In this document: positions 8,969 to 17,013 of the stretch, one piece after another
Position numbering within the stretch: the first letter of the stretch is position 1
How the letters are laid out: every line of letters starts with the position of its first letter
Virus record (IMG/VR): IMGVR_UViG_3300037296_000147
Span: 1 to 28,152 of that record
Length of the DNA stretch: 28,152 bases
Direction: 5' to 3' (one strand)
From: a virus
Program-made: the position numbers and the translations under genes
Notes under the pieces: model-generated
Seen by the model: only the letters and a program-made list of their open reading frames with translations
The model's database searches: none
What the model was told of the DNA's origin: nothing

Positions 8969-9432
8969 TTATCCCGAAAATGCCTTACTAATGCCACTAG
9001 CAATAGCAGCGGTTTGTCTTTCTAACTCGCGCCCTTCTAACCACAACGCCCGCCCTAGATTTTCGGACGAGTTGTCTTCATTCGGTAGATGACGCATACG
9101 TAATGTTACGAGTTGCTCGAAGCCATTTCTTTCGATGAAGTCGCGGAACTCGCTGGCGTCTTTACCAATTTTGGCAAATCACTGGTGAACTCTTCCGCGA
9201 TCATGCCTACCGCCTCTAGCACTAATGTCGCGCGCGGGTTATTTTGCCCATCGGAAAATGTACTCACAAATTTCGCGTGCTGCTCTTGCTCTACAGCATT
9301 CGATAGCATGTTATAAGCCGGCAGAACCGCGCCGCCTTTCGTCATCCCGTCCACGAATTTGTTGTACATTTTGTCGTCTACGGTAAAGCCGAAATCCACG
9401 GAACCCGCGGTGATTAAAACTAATTTAGCCAT
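8969..9432 (-). CDS. Tail assembly chaperone long form made by -1 frameshift (E+E' equivalent)
   Basis: The chaperone gene at 9106-9432 stops at its own TAA, but the -1 frame is open from just after a TGA (ending at about 9178) to a TAA at 8969-8971. It encodes a protein-like extension of about 67 residues (containing 'FRDFIERNGFEQLVTLRMRH' and 'WLEGRELERQTAAIASG'). A shift at CCA-AAA-TTG (A_AAA at 9169-9172) would give a fusion of about 154 aa; a second candidate is GTA-AAG slightly downstream. Most long-tailed phages make a minor frameshifted chaperone between tube and tape-measure genes (P2 E/E', lambda G/GT). The reading frame is seen; the shift itself is inferred. Confidence 0.7.
9106..9432 (-). 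CDS. Tail assembly chaperone, short form (gpE-like)
   Basis: 108 aa from the ATG at 9432, which has an AGGGGAA ribosome site; the longer upstream frame (to 9546) would run through the holin gene and is rejected. The protein is mostly alpha-helical with 'KMYNKFVDGMTKGGAVLPAYN' and a helical 'FVSTFSDGQNNPRATLVLEA' part, similar in layout to putative phage tail assembly chaperones of HP1/K139-like phages. It would coat the tape measure during tail assembly. The last ~20 residues are a Ser/Ala/Thr tail, which fits a frame in which the real sequence information switches to the overlapping -1 frame. Confidence 0.7.
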   Translation of the reverse strand: MAKLVLITAGSVDFGFTVDDKMYNKFVDGMTKGGAVLPAYNMLSNAVEQEQHAKFVSTFSDGQNNPRATLVLEAVGMIAEEFTSDLPKLVKTPASSATSSKEMASSNS

Positions 9433-9434
9433 TC

Positions 9435-9620
9435 TTATTCCCCTAAAAGTATATTTTGACGCGCTATCTTTAGATGCTCGCGCTTGAACCATAAATTCGT
9501 TAAAAACGTCGCAACACCGATCATCAAACCACCGATTGCCACCCATTCATTAATGGATAGGCCGTTTACTGTCGTGATTAATGACGCCCAGTACGCCGTG
9601 GCAACCGTCGATTTTTCCAT
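9435..9620 (-). CDS. Small holin, HP1-type
   Basis: 61 aa. Start MEKSTVATAYWASLITTVNG, one clear hydrophobic segment 'WVAIGGLMIGVATFLTNLWF' at about 26-45, then a short positively charged tail (KREHLKIAR). This layout matches the HP1-family small holins. A holin opens the inner membrane so the amidase can reach the cell wall. The GTG at 9623 is an equally good start by ribosome-site spacing (AAAGGA 7 nt away). It lies downstream of the amidase and the second membrane protein, in the lysis cassette. Confidence 0.7.
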   Translation of the reverse strand: MEKSTVATAYWASLITTVNGLSINEWVAIGGLMIGVATFLTNLWFKREHLKIARQNILLGE

Positions 9621-9635
9621 CACCTATCTATCCTT

Positions 9636-10196
9636 TTACTTTTTAAACATCTGCATAATGCCACCCATCGCACCCGCGATAGGCTGACCCGTCGCGGCGG
9701 CGTACCTTGCATGTTTTTCTTTTGTTCGCATACCGAAATAGGCTCGTAAAAGCGCGGTGGGCGTGCCCAGCAAAACCAATACTAACTCCCAACTTTCTGC
9801 GATCTGTTTCAGCATTTCACCGTTTTTTAAACACACCGCTATAGCCCATATGACCATCATTCCGATTACAGCAATAACCACAGTCCAAGCCATCATGTAG
9901 GCAATTTTAGGGCGCATATTAGCCGTTGGCGTCTCTGCCGAAACCATCGCTTGCAACTTATCTACTGACCCGTTTATTTCTGCTATTTCAACATCAAACT
10001 GCTTTTCAATCGCTGCACGCTGATTGTCGTCTAAACCGTTATAAGCGTTTAAAACATCTTTCCCCGTGGCGGTTTTAAGATCTAATTTTTTATCTTCTGG
10101 CAAAAGCGCGTTCACTGTTTTTGCCGCCGCCGCTACACCTGGAACAAAAGCACCAACCACATCTAAAGCGCCACTTAGAAAAGACTTAATACTCAT
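9636..10196 (-). CDS. Holin-like membrane protein (3TM/GTA-holin type)
   Basis: 186 aa from the ATG at 10196, which overlaps the amidase stop as TGATG. The N-terminus has a small Ala/Val-rich hydrophobic segment (GALDVVGAFVPGVAAAA), the middle is a charged helix, and two strong membrane segments follow: 'MMAWTVVIAVIGMMVIWAIA' (about 101-120) and 'WELVLVLLGTPTALLRAYFG' (about 136-155). This arrangement is that of 3TM-type holins found beside endolysins. Together with the 61-aa protein this gives two membrane proteins in the lysis cassette: holin plus antiholin, or holin plus pinholin. Which is which cannot be read from sequence. Confidence 0.65.
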   Translation of the reverse strand: MSIKSFLSGALDVVGAFVPGVAAAAKTVNALLPEDKKLDLKTATGKDVLNAYNGLDDNQRAAIEKQFDVEIAEINGSVDKLQAMVSAETPTANMRPKIAYMMAWTVVIAVIGMMVIWAIAVCLKNGEMLKQIAESWELVLVLLGTPTALLRAYFGMRTKEKHARYAAATGQPIAGAMGGIMQMFKK

Positions 10197-10597
10197 CAAT
10201 CAATGCTCCGTTTTTGCACGTCTGCCCACCACGTTTTTACGTCGAAATTTGGGCACGTTTTGTGTGTGTTCAAATCGCAATGGCCGACTATTTGCGCGTC
10301 TGGATACTCAGCGTGTAGCGCCAAAAATAAGCCTTCTAATGAACGCATTTGCTCATCCGTGAATTTGTCTTTTCCGACCAAACAAACACCCAGTGATTCA
10401 TGATTGTATGGATCAGCGTGGGCACCTTGCCAATACATAGGGCGACCCGCTTCAATATTTCCGTCCAACTTGATTACCGCGTGGTATCCGATCCCATCCC
10501 AACCGCGCTCCAAATGCCAACGATGAATATCCGCCGCCGTTGTTTCTCGCCCATTGGGCGTGTCAGAACAGTGAACCACTAGGTATTTAATGTTCAT
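10196..10597 (-). CDS. N-acetylmuramoyl-L-alanine amidase (endolysin)
   Basis: 133 aa, a single Amidase_2 domain similar to T7 lysozyme. The zinc ligands expected in the family are present: H9 (in LVVHCSDTP), H106 (in VGHCDLN) and C115 (in HKTCPNF). The catalytic Tyr and Lys correspond to Y38 (in GIGYHAV) and K113. It cleaves the amide bond between N-acetylmuramic acid and L-alanine of peptidoglycan at lysis. No signal peptide or SAR segment is seen, so release needs the holin. It starts 3 bp after the tail tube gene and overlaps the downstream holin-like gene. Confidence 0.92.
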   Translation of the reverse strand: MNIKYLVVHCSDTPNGRETTAADIHRWHLERGWDGIGYHAVIKLDGNIEAGRPMYWQGAHADPYNHESLGVCLVGKDKFTDEQMRSLEGLFLALHAEYPDAQIVGHCDLNTHKTCPNFDVKTWWADVQKRSID

Positions 10598-10600
10598 AAA

Positions 10601-11053
10601 TTACCCCAGCGTGTCTAAAAATTGCTGATCGAGATACGGCACACCGTTGATTTCGACAAAGCGCGAATCTGTGACGACATACGGAAGGGTGTGCTCCATT
10701 TTGTCGCCACCTTCTGCCGCTGCATCCAGTATTTTCGTTATCGACAATTTGCAGCCGTAGGCCGCTGTTTTGAACGATTGATCTACTGTTTTACCTATCG
10801 CGATAATGTCGAACACGGGCATTTGCTGAATTGATCCTGCCTTGCGTCCCTGTTCAACAATCAAATTGAAATTAGCGGTATCCACGGTAATTTCACCGCT
10901 TGCCCCAACTGCACCACGTACGTGGCCGTCTGGCACACCGCGTGTACTCGTTGCTTTGACGCCGTCTTCGACGTTTAGCGTGTACTGTTTGACGTTGATT
11001 AGTGCCGTACCCAAACCAATGTTTACGTCTGCACCAGATATATGCTGTGGCAT
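10601..11053 (-). CDS. Tail tube protein (DUF2597 / HP1 Orf24-like)
   Basis: 150 aa, directly after the sheath gene (2-bp gap). Sequence start MPQHISGADVNIGLGTALIN and the beta-rich body with 'VRGAVGASGEITVDTANFNL' and 'TLPYVVTDSRFVEINGVPYL' fit the HP1-branch tail tube family. It polymerises inside the sheath to form the DNA channel. Size is close to P2 FII (172 aa). The sheath-tube pair order is conserved in all P2-like phages, which supports the call. Confidence 0.8.
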   Translation of the reverse strand: MPQHISGADVNIGLGTALINVKQYTLNVEDGVKATSTRGVPDGHVRGAVGASGEITVDTANFNLIVEQGRKAGSIQQMPVFDIIAIGKTVDQSFKTAAYGCKLSITKILDAAAEGGDKMEHTLPYVVTDSRFVEINGVPYLDQQFLDTLG

Positions 11054-11055
11054 TT

Positions 11056-12156
11056 TTACACCTCGTTACTGAGAACTAATGCCACGGTGGCCGCGATGGC
11101 CTTAGGGCAATTATATGGGCGAATTAACAGCGGAATGGCAACGTTAGTTCGCGTTGTCCACACCACATCAACATCACCGTCTTGTGGTTTTTTTACTGTG
11201 CCTGGCTGTTCGCCTACACTGACACTTCGATTAATCATTGGGCGCATAAAGTAGGTTTTGTGCGCTTCAACCGAAGCCGGCGTACTATTCATTGAGCGGT
11301 CACCAATCTTTTTGATGGCCAATACCAGCACTTCACTTTTCACCGCGTTAACCACGCGACAATTTTCAATCACGGCAAAGTCACTGGCTTCCACCGCCAG
11401 CGTCATTCCGTCACTGCAATAAATTCCATCTTGTCCCGCGTAAACCTGTGGCACTGTGCCGCGTGCGTCGTTTAGCGCTTTTGCGTGGCCCATGTTGAAA
11501 GTAATACCGTCTTTATCCACGGGTAATATAGATAAGCCCACAATGGCACCCGACGCCACGCGCATCGGCGTGTCCGCAATAGAACGTGCTTCATGACATA
11601 AACGGCCGCAATACGTACCGAGCCAACCCGCGAACACTTGCGGAACGAGCGATAATAAAGGCGCCGCAACACCGTATTGAATGCCTTCAAAATCGGTAAT
11701 GAAATCCCCCCACGCCTTCGTTGCCACATCAATCACCGCAGTTACCGCGATCATGTGCATGTAACGACCAAATTCGTTTTCAGCGCCTACGATTGCCACA
11801 TTCATGGCATCTAGTTCCGCCGTGGTTGCTACGGGGTCTGTTACCACCACCATTTCGCACACTAGGTTTTGCGCCATCGCCGTATCGAACGCGGGCGACC
11901 ATGTGCCCGCCGCCGCTTGCGGCATGGCAATACACGTCCAGTTTGGGCCCGCGTTTTGTCGCGCCCACTGGATTGTGGTTTTTAGTTTGCTGGCAGGCAC
12001 TCCCAATACCTCGTCCAAATCTGTAGTTTGGTCAATGTCTTGAATGGTTCCCGCGTTTTTGGCGCCCTGCCCAATGAATAAAAACTGGTTTTCAACGCGG
12101 GTGAAATCACCGCTTCCGGTGTCTTTGCTGCTGACGCTTACCTTTCCTAATGCCAT
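11056..12156 (-). CDS. Contractile tail sheath protein (DUF2586-type)
   Basis: 366 aa. Start MALGKVSVSSKDTGSGDFTR, then an alpha/beta body with 'WGDFITDFEGIQYGVAAPLL' and a C-terminal region 'KTYFMRPMINRSVSVGEQPG' and 'IPLLIRPYNCPKAIAATVAL'. This matches the DUF2586 sheath family of HP1/K139 phages, which is shorter than and diverged from P2 FI. The sheath contracts to push the tube through the outer membrane. It is followed at once by the tube gene. Confidence 0.8.
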   Translation of the reverse strand: MALGKVSVSSKDTGSGDFTRVENQFLFIGQGAKNAGTIQDIDQTTDLDEVLGVPASKLKTTIQWARQNAGPNWTCIAMPQAAAGTWSPAFDTAMAQNLVCEMVVVTDPVATTAELDAMNVAIVGAENEFGRYMHMIAVTAVIDVATKAWGDFITDFEGIQYGVAAPLLSLVPQVFAGWLGTYCGRLCHEARSIADTPMRVASGAIVGLSILPVDKDGITFNMGHAKALNDARGTVPQVYAGQDGIYCSDGMTLAVEASDFAVIENCRVVNAVKSEVLVLAIKKIGDRSMNSTPASVEAHKTYFMRPMINRSVSVGEQPGTVKKPQDGDVDVVWTTRTNVAIPLLIRPYNCPKAIAATVALVLSNEV

Positions 12157-12159
12157 GTG

Positions 12160-12837
12160 TTATCTGCCTTTTTTCAATTCGTTAATCACTACGTCATGAG
12201 CCATTTGTTTTACCCATTGCGTGTCGTTAGGGAAGAATTCACGGGCAGGTAATTTGACTTGCCAGCTCTGTTTGCCCTTTCGATTACCCTTTAATTTGTA
12301 CAACATGCCCAGCGCTTGGAGCTTTGTTAAATTCTCCATAATGTATTTACGGCTTATCTTTTTGCGCTTACCGTCTCGTCTTCTTGATGACGCCCAACCC
12401 AGCCTTAATATGGCGTTTGCTTGCGCCTGTGTTGCTGGCTCGTCTCGCCAATCGCTTTTTTGTTGAGCCGTCATTTTTCTGGCCTTCATATTTTGCGTTT
12501 GGCCTTCTTGATGCACCCGCGCCATTTTCCCCATGACCTCGTTTTTAAAATCGACGGTGACGGATAAACCGCGCGTTCTTTGACGTATGTTCCGGCCCTT
12601 CACAAAACCGCTTAACATGTCGCCTTCTTTGGTGCGTTTTTTTCTCCGCTCTTTGAACGATTCGCCCCTCACATTGCGCTGGCTTTTTACGTTCTTACGA
12701 GCCTGTTTTTTTATCTCTCTGCCCATTTGCCCAAGCGCTCGTTTTCGGCGTTCTTTTGGCAACATGAACAGTTCTAATTCTGCATTGAGTGCCGTTTCAC
12801 CGCGCCAAAACGCGCGTACACCACTGGCGCTGTTCAT
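12160..12837 (-). CDS. S: Phage virion morphogenesis protein (gpS-like tail completion)
   Basis: 225 aa, very basic, with Lys/Arg-rich stretches ('ERRKRALGQMGREIKKQARK', 'FKERRKKRTKEGDMLSGF'). Basic composition, a position between gpR-like and sheath genes, and the helical N-terminus fit the virion morphogenesis / P2 gpS family, needed to attach the tail to the capsid. The start overlaps the gpR-like stop (ATGA). It is longer than P2 gpS (150 aa), with extra sequence in the C-terminal half. Confidence 0.7.
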   Translation of the reverse strand: MNSASGVRAFWRGETALNAELELFMLPKERRKRALGQMGREIKKQARKNVKSQRNVRGESFKERRKKRTKEGDMLSGFVKGRNIRQRTRGLSVTVDFKNEVMGKMARVHQEGQTQNMKARKMTAQQKSDWRDEPATQAQANAILRLGWASSRRRDGKRKKISRKYIMENLTKLQALGMLYKLKGNRKGKQSWQVKLPAREFFPNDTQWVKQMAHDVVINELKKGR

Positions 12838-13295
12838 TCGTTTTGGTTAATCAGATCAAATGATTCGGCAATGTCATGCTCTGGTTTTTCCAGTTTCCAA
12901 CGTCTGCCCGCGTATTCGATGCCGCCGCTCTCGTCTTCGGCTATGTACACGTCTTCTTCAAACGTCAGCGTTATTTCAATGTCCGCCGTGTAATCGTCCA
13001 ATACGTCTACGCTGATTTCTGGCGCTCTATCACCTTCACTCATGTCGCTGCGTTCGTCGTTATCGCCTAGCCACGTTATTAGTCGTGCGCTTAGCAAATC
13101 AATCGAGTTCTTTTGGTATTCGTAATGCTCAATCGAGAACACGGCGCGATAAGTCATGCGATGCAGAAAGACGCGATTGCCTTCCATTTTCCCTCGCGTT
13201 TGCAGGCTTAATTTCTCTGCCCATACGTCGATTTTTTCATGATGAAACATGCGACAACCGACCAAAAATGTTCGTAGTTCGGCCATCTTTTTCAT
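12834..13295 (-). CDS. R: Tail completion protein R-like
   Basis: 153 aa. The order L-R-S-sheath and the sequence pattern (start MKKMAELRTFLVGCRMFHHE; 'HRMTYRAVFSIEHYEYQKN'; 'LITWLGDNDER'; a beta-rich 'ISVDVLDDYTADIEITLTFEEDVYI' part) match the P2 gpR tail completion group. It caps the tail so it can join the head. The ATG region overlaps the gpL-like stop and its stop overlaps the next start, which implies coupled translation. Size is nearly that of P2 gpR (155 aa). Confidence 0.7.
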   Translation of the reverse strand: MKKMAELRTFLVGCRMFHHEKIDVWAEKLSLQTRGKMEGNRVFLHRMTYRAVFSIEHYEYQKNSIDLLSARLITWLGDNDERSDMSEGDRAPEISVDVLDDYTADIEITLTFEEDVYIAEDESGGIEYAGRRWKLEKPEHDIAESFDLINQNE

Positions 13296-13798
13296 ATGAT
13301 CGACGCCCTAAAACCGTCCGCGAATTTTGAACCCGCTGGTAACGCGCCATTCTGTTCGGCCACTTTCATAATGCGGTTGTTTAGCTGATCAATGGCTTTG
13401 TAAGCTGACCCTTTGAATTCATCCACTAACACATCACCACGTTCACCCTGTATTTCGGCGGCGGCTTTACGGTTGATGGTTTCGAAAAACTTGATCAATC
13501 CAGACCGCGCCCAACTCATGACAGCACGCTGATAAACGTCCACTAATTCGGCCTGAAACGCTTCCAATGTTTCCGCGACAATCACGCTTTGTAATATCAA
13601 TACGCTGTCTGTCAGTTCTTCATTAACGTGCCGCAACGCGCCTTTTAATTCGTAAATAAGCGGCGCTTCGTCGTATTCACCTGGCAAGCGATAAATGTCT
13701 TTGAACGCTTGCAGTTCAATATCAGGAAAAAACGGGCGGCTGTTTGTAATGACGGTGTCCGTGTTTTGTTTTGGGTATGTCATGCCGTTTAAACTCAC
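13292..13798 (-). CDS. L: Head completion/stabilisation protein (gpL)
   Basis: 168 aa from a GTG at 13798, chosen because AGGAG lies 8 nt upstream; the longer frame to 13837 lacks a ribosome site and the ATG at 13783 is further from it. The sequence has the gpL pattern: 'FFPDIELQAFKDIYRLPGEY', 'HVNEELTDSVLILQSVIVAE', then 'YQRAVMSWARSGLIKFFETI' and 'AYKAIDQLNNRIMKVAEQNG'. The protein plugs the portal vertex after packaging, together with the tail completion proteins. P2 gpL is 169 aa, so the length agrees. Confidence 0.85.
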   Translation of the reverse strand: MSLNGMTYPKQNTDTVITNSRPFFPDIELQAFKDIYRLPGEYDEAPLIYELKGALRHVNEELTDSVLILQSVIVAETLEAFQAELVDVYQRAVMSWARSGLIKFFETINRKAAAEIQGERGDVLVDEFKGSAYKAIDQLNNRIMKVAEQNGALPAGSKFADGFRASII

Positions 13799-13904
13799 GT
13801 TTTTTACTCCTGATATTTGTTGTGGAACACATCGCAAGCGGTTTTGGTCATCGCCATAAAATGACTACGCCAAAGCCGTTGCGTGTGCCGCTCGGGGGAC
13901 GTTT

Positions 13905-14939
13905 CTATTCTTTTACTGTTTTCGCCAATCTTGCTGTTAGTCTTTCTATTTTCTTTTTCACGCCTGCACGTTCGTTCAATGTCATAGCTCTTTCAAAGGC
14001 ATTTAATGCCGCTTCGTCTTCGCCTAGCACCTCTAAATGCTTACCGTACATGGCGTACATTTTGCCGTGAACAATGTCGGACAATTGCCATTTGTCTGAC
14101 TCAATCGCGTTAATAACCTGTTCTAAATACGGTCCCGCGCTTTTGTTCGCTTCAAGCTGCTTTGCCGCCCAGTCGTAAACATAATCACCAATGAATTGGT
14201 AAATGCTGGAATTAAAACGTGTCGGCATACGGTGAGTTTTTTGCTTAGCGAGGTGCAATGCCAATGGCACAGCCTTCGCAATATCACCCAAGTCGAAAAG
14301 GAAGATCATCATCCAGACCGCCACGATGTTTGGATACTTTGCAGCGCTCTGCACATAACCAATCACAAAATCTTCAACCCGTTTAATAGCCTCGGCCTTG
14401 TATGACGCACGGTCTTCAAGGTCTTCTAGTTTTTTCATTTCATCAATGGCATTCGCCATAGTGGCTTTATGTGTTTCAAGCTCTGGGTTGCCGATGTATT
14501 CGCTATCGTCTTGCAACTTTTCTTTGATTTTTTCAATGTCGTTTTCGACCCAATCTAAGCGGCCGTCTAGGTCGCTAACGCCGTCCTTTACGTTATCCAA
14601 ATCGTTACTTAATTCGTCAACGGTTCCAGCCAGCTCGTCGCTTTTTTCGCCTTGCTTTTCCAAGTCTGTTTTTAGTTCATCAACCGAACCTTCCACGCCA
14701 TCAACTTGGTTTTCTAAGTCGTCTGTTTTTTCGCTTTTTAGTTTTTCAGCCGCATCCTTAGCCACCAATTTTTCAGCCGCTCGCTTCTCCGACGCTGCTT
14801 TTTGTTCTTGCAGCTTTTGGCGCATTTTTGACATGACCGGCTGATCACCTTTGGCACCTTTATTGGCTGGTTTACCCGCTTCTTTTTGCGCGTTTAATTT
14901 CGACAGTTTTGCAAGTCGACGCTGTTGTATTAGGTTCAT
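13905..14939 (-). CDS. M: Terminase small (endonuclease) subunit gpM with long coiled-coil N-terminus
   Basis: 343 aa from the ATG at 14939 (GGA element nearby); a GTG at 14975 is possible. The C-terminal two thirds (from about 175) match gpM: 'WMMIFLFDLGDIAKAVPLAL', 'FIGDYVYDWAAKQLEANKSA', and a C-terminal TPR-like 'LGEDEAALNAFERAMTLNER'. gpM recognises cos DNA and works with gpP to start packaging. P2 gpM is 247 aa; the extra ~100 residues are a charged N-terminal part with heptad-like repeats (about 36-145, e.g. SVDELKTDL and TVDELSNDL), predicted coiled coil. It follows the capsid gene N as in P2. Confidence 0.85.
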   Translation of the reverse strand: MNLIQQRRLAKLSKLNAQKEAGKPANKGAKGDQPVMSKMRQKLQEQKAASEKRAAEKLVAKDAAEKLKSEKTDDLENQVDGVEGSVDELKTDLEKQGEKSDELAGTVDELSNDLDNVKDGVSDLDGRLDWVENDIEKIKEKLQDDSEYIGNPELETHKATMANAIDEMKKLEDLEDRASYKAEAIKRVEDFVIGYVQSAAKYPNIVAVWMMIFLFDLGDIAKAVPLALHLAKQKTHRMPTRFNSSIYQFIGDYVYDWAAKQLEANKSAGPYLEQVINAIESDKWQLSDIVHGKMYAMYGKHLEVLGEDEAALNAFERAMTLNERAGVKKKIERLTARLAKTVKE

Positions 14940-15022
14940 GTCTTGTTCCATTTGTATGGGTTTAATCAATGGCACTCAGTCAATGACCAAGTGCCATTTG
15001 TTAAACCAACTGGGGATTTGGT

Positions 15023-16060
15023 TTATTCTGCTGGCACCACTGGCGGTACATATTTCGTAACGCCCTTAATAATGCCAATGGCATTCGTTTCTTCGACGAT
15101 GTAATCCACGTTTTCAGAGTTGTAATCTTCCACACGACTGCGCTTTGGATTGTCAGTAATATGCCGGCGTAATGACCCTTCTTGCAGATAGATCGACAAG
15201 TTTTCTGGGTAAGTCACAATCACCGTGCCTTCGGGGAAAAATGGTGGTGTCACCGCTTTTAGCCCGGCAAAAATGCCTGTTACACGATTATCGTTAACCT
15301 GTGTTTTTTCTGTGGCTTTGTCGCCGTTAGCGGCCAAGCTCGCAAGTCGATAATCTCCCATCAAATCCGATGAAATAAACGCGACCAATTCGGAATCATC
15401 ACGCAACCATTCAGGAATCATCTGCTTGGCACTTTCAACGACCACATCTAAATTGCGCACATCCGCATCGACATGGCCGAAGGTCAAACCGTCTTCATCG
15501 ATTTGCGCTGGCGCTTCTTCGCGGACTTTTTGAAGCCAACCTTTATTGACGTCTTCTCCGTTTGGATTCGCTACCTTGTCGGTTTTTTTCGCAATCGACA
15601 CACCATGCCAACCAATTCGAACACGGTCATTTGTCATGCCTTTTCGATAAAGCGAAGAATATAACTCGCCATATTGTTGCGGTGTCCGGTTACGCCATTT
15701 GTCTAATTTTGCATACTTAATATGCACATCTACTTCCGTAAAGTGACATTCATAGCCAGCGTCACTTTCACTAACAACGTTCGATGTTTCGCGGTCTTCG
15801 TTGTCTGTATCGGTTCGCTTGGTAATCAGCCCTGAAATATCCAGACCGACTTTGTCACCTTTAATTTGATCAACCGTTAATACGTTGATCATTCCAAGAA
15901 ACCACGCGCCATTTTCAGCCGCTTTTTCATACAAACGCTGTTGTGTGGCTGGCTCTACATCAAACTGCTCGCCCACGTCCACACCAACCGATTCATGAAG
16001 TCGATTCATGTACGCTTTAAATTGCAACTTACCTTTTGCTGATAACTGTGTATTCGCCAT
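15023..16060 (-). CDS. N: Major capsid protein (gpN)
   Basis: 345 aa, P2 gpN family (HK97 fold). Start MANTQLSAKGKLQFKAYMNR, the 'FDVEPATQQRLYEKAAENGA' motif, 'RKGMTNDRVRIGWHGVSIAK' and the C-terminal 'GTVIVTYPENLSIYLQEGSL' are all typical. The ribosome site AGGAAAAG is well placed. P2 gpN is 357 aa. The first ~30 residues are probably removed by the gpO protease, as in P2. It is the product made in largest amount from this operon. Confidence 0.95.
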   Translation of the reverse strand: MANTQLSAKGKLQFKAYMNRLHESVGVDVGEQFDVEPATQQRLYEKAAENGAWFLGMINVLTVDQIKGDKVGLDISGLITKRTDTDNEDRETSNVVSESDAGYECHFTEVDVHIKYAKLDKWRNRTPQQYGELYSSLYRKGMTNDRVRIGWHGVSIAKKTDKVANPNGEDVNKGWLQKVREEAPAQIDEDGLTFGHVDADVRNLDVVVESAKQMIPEWLRDDSELVAFISSDLMGDYRLASLAANGDKATEKTQVNDNRVTGIFAGLKAVTPPFFPEGTVIVTYPENLSIYLQEGSLRRHITDNPKRSRVEDYNSENVDYIVEETNAIGIIKGVTKYVPPVVPAE

Positions 16061-16125
16061 CTTCTTTTCCTATCTAAGATTCTTTTTTAAGCGGCCCCCC
16101 AGACGCTTTGCGTGTAACCTGTGAC

Positions 16126-17013
16126 CTAAACGATTTCGAAGCTCACTTCCGCTTCGCCTTTGCTTTTTGGCGGCGCTTCGGTTTTGTCTTTCATCGCTTC
16201 GGTGAAGCTGTCTTGCAGCGCCGTGAAGTTTTCCGTTAGCGTTTTTAGCGTTTCCGCCTGCGTTGCGAATGCTTTCTTTTCGTCTTCAAGTGCGGTGATT
16301 TTTTCGTTTAGCGTTTTGATTTCAGACTCGAATTCTCGCGGCGCTTCGTCGCTCGCTGACCCGTCTTCTGCCGTTAACGCTGCTAGCTTTGTTTTAAACT
16401 CGGCCAATTCGTCTTGCAGTGTTTTGAACGCTGCTTTTTCTTCATCAGTCATGGGATCGTCTTCCTTTGGGGAGGTTTGTTTGCTAAAGAATCGCTCGAT
16501 AAAATTAGGGCGTTTTGTAACTTCCGCCGCTAATTCTTCGTCTGTTTGAGGTGTATTGAAGTCCAGCTCTACGCCGTCTTCATTCGCAAAAATTTGGAAG
16601 TGTTCGCCCTTCTGGCTAAAGGAAAGTTGCTCTGTGCCAAGGCTGGCTGGCTCGTCGGTAATAGCGAGGTGCATCAAATAGGCTTTGCCCGTCGCGGCGA
16701 AATCTTCAATCACACGAATACTAGTAAAGAGTTTTTGACCCGCTTTATTCAGCGCAAGCAGCATTTTGTTTGCTTTAATTTGAGCAAATAGACACATGCG
16801 GCCTTTGGCGTCTTTCTCTGCTTTTACTGCAATCACTTGGCCGTAATTTCCATACCAACCGTAATGGTCTTGAAAGATACTGGCGGTGTATTCGTCCATG
16901 TCGTAGGTTTCAGCCATGTCTTTAATCCACTGTTCTTTGATCTCACGACCATCGACAGTAGGGCCAGACGTTGCCACCTTGAACCATTTCGACTCTTTCA
17001 CCTTATCCGCCAT
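16126..17013 (-). CDS. O: Capsid scaffold and maturation protease (gpO)
   Basis: 295 aa. The N-terminal ~150 residues match the P2 gpO protease domain ('TSGPTVDGREIKEQWIKDMA', 'TASIFQDHYGWYGNYGQVIA', 'LAITDEPASLGTEQLS'). D21, H50 and S98 (in KLFTSIRV) are the likely catalytic triad by comparison with P2 gpO (Asp19, His48, Ser107). The C-terminal half is helical and charged, with coiled-coil-like 'IKTLNEKITALEDEKKAFAT', as expected for the scaffold part. It is the first gene of the late virion operon, and AAAAAGGG gives a ribosome site. Confidence 0.92.
   Translation of the reverse strand: MADKVKESKWFKVATSGPTVDGREIKEQWIKDMAETYDMDEYTASIFQDHYGWYGNYGQVIAVKAEKDAKGRMCLFAQIKANKMLLALNKAGQKLFTSIRVIEDFAATGKAYLMHLAITDEPASLGTEQLSFSQKGEHFQIFANEDGVELDFNTPQTDEELAAEVTKRPNFIERFFSKQTSPKEDDPMTDEEKAAFKTLQDELAEFKTKLAALTAEDGSASDEAPREFESEIKTLNEKITALEDEKKAFATQAETLKTLTENFTALQDSFTEAMKDKTEAPPKSKGEAEVSFEIV

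Noticed and set aside
8907-9092. 61-codon plus-strand frame over the chaperone/tape measure junction
   Set aside because: Lies opposite the tape measure start and the frameshift extension; the minus-strand reading explains the region.
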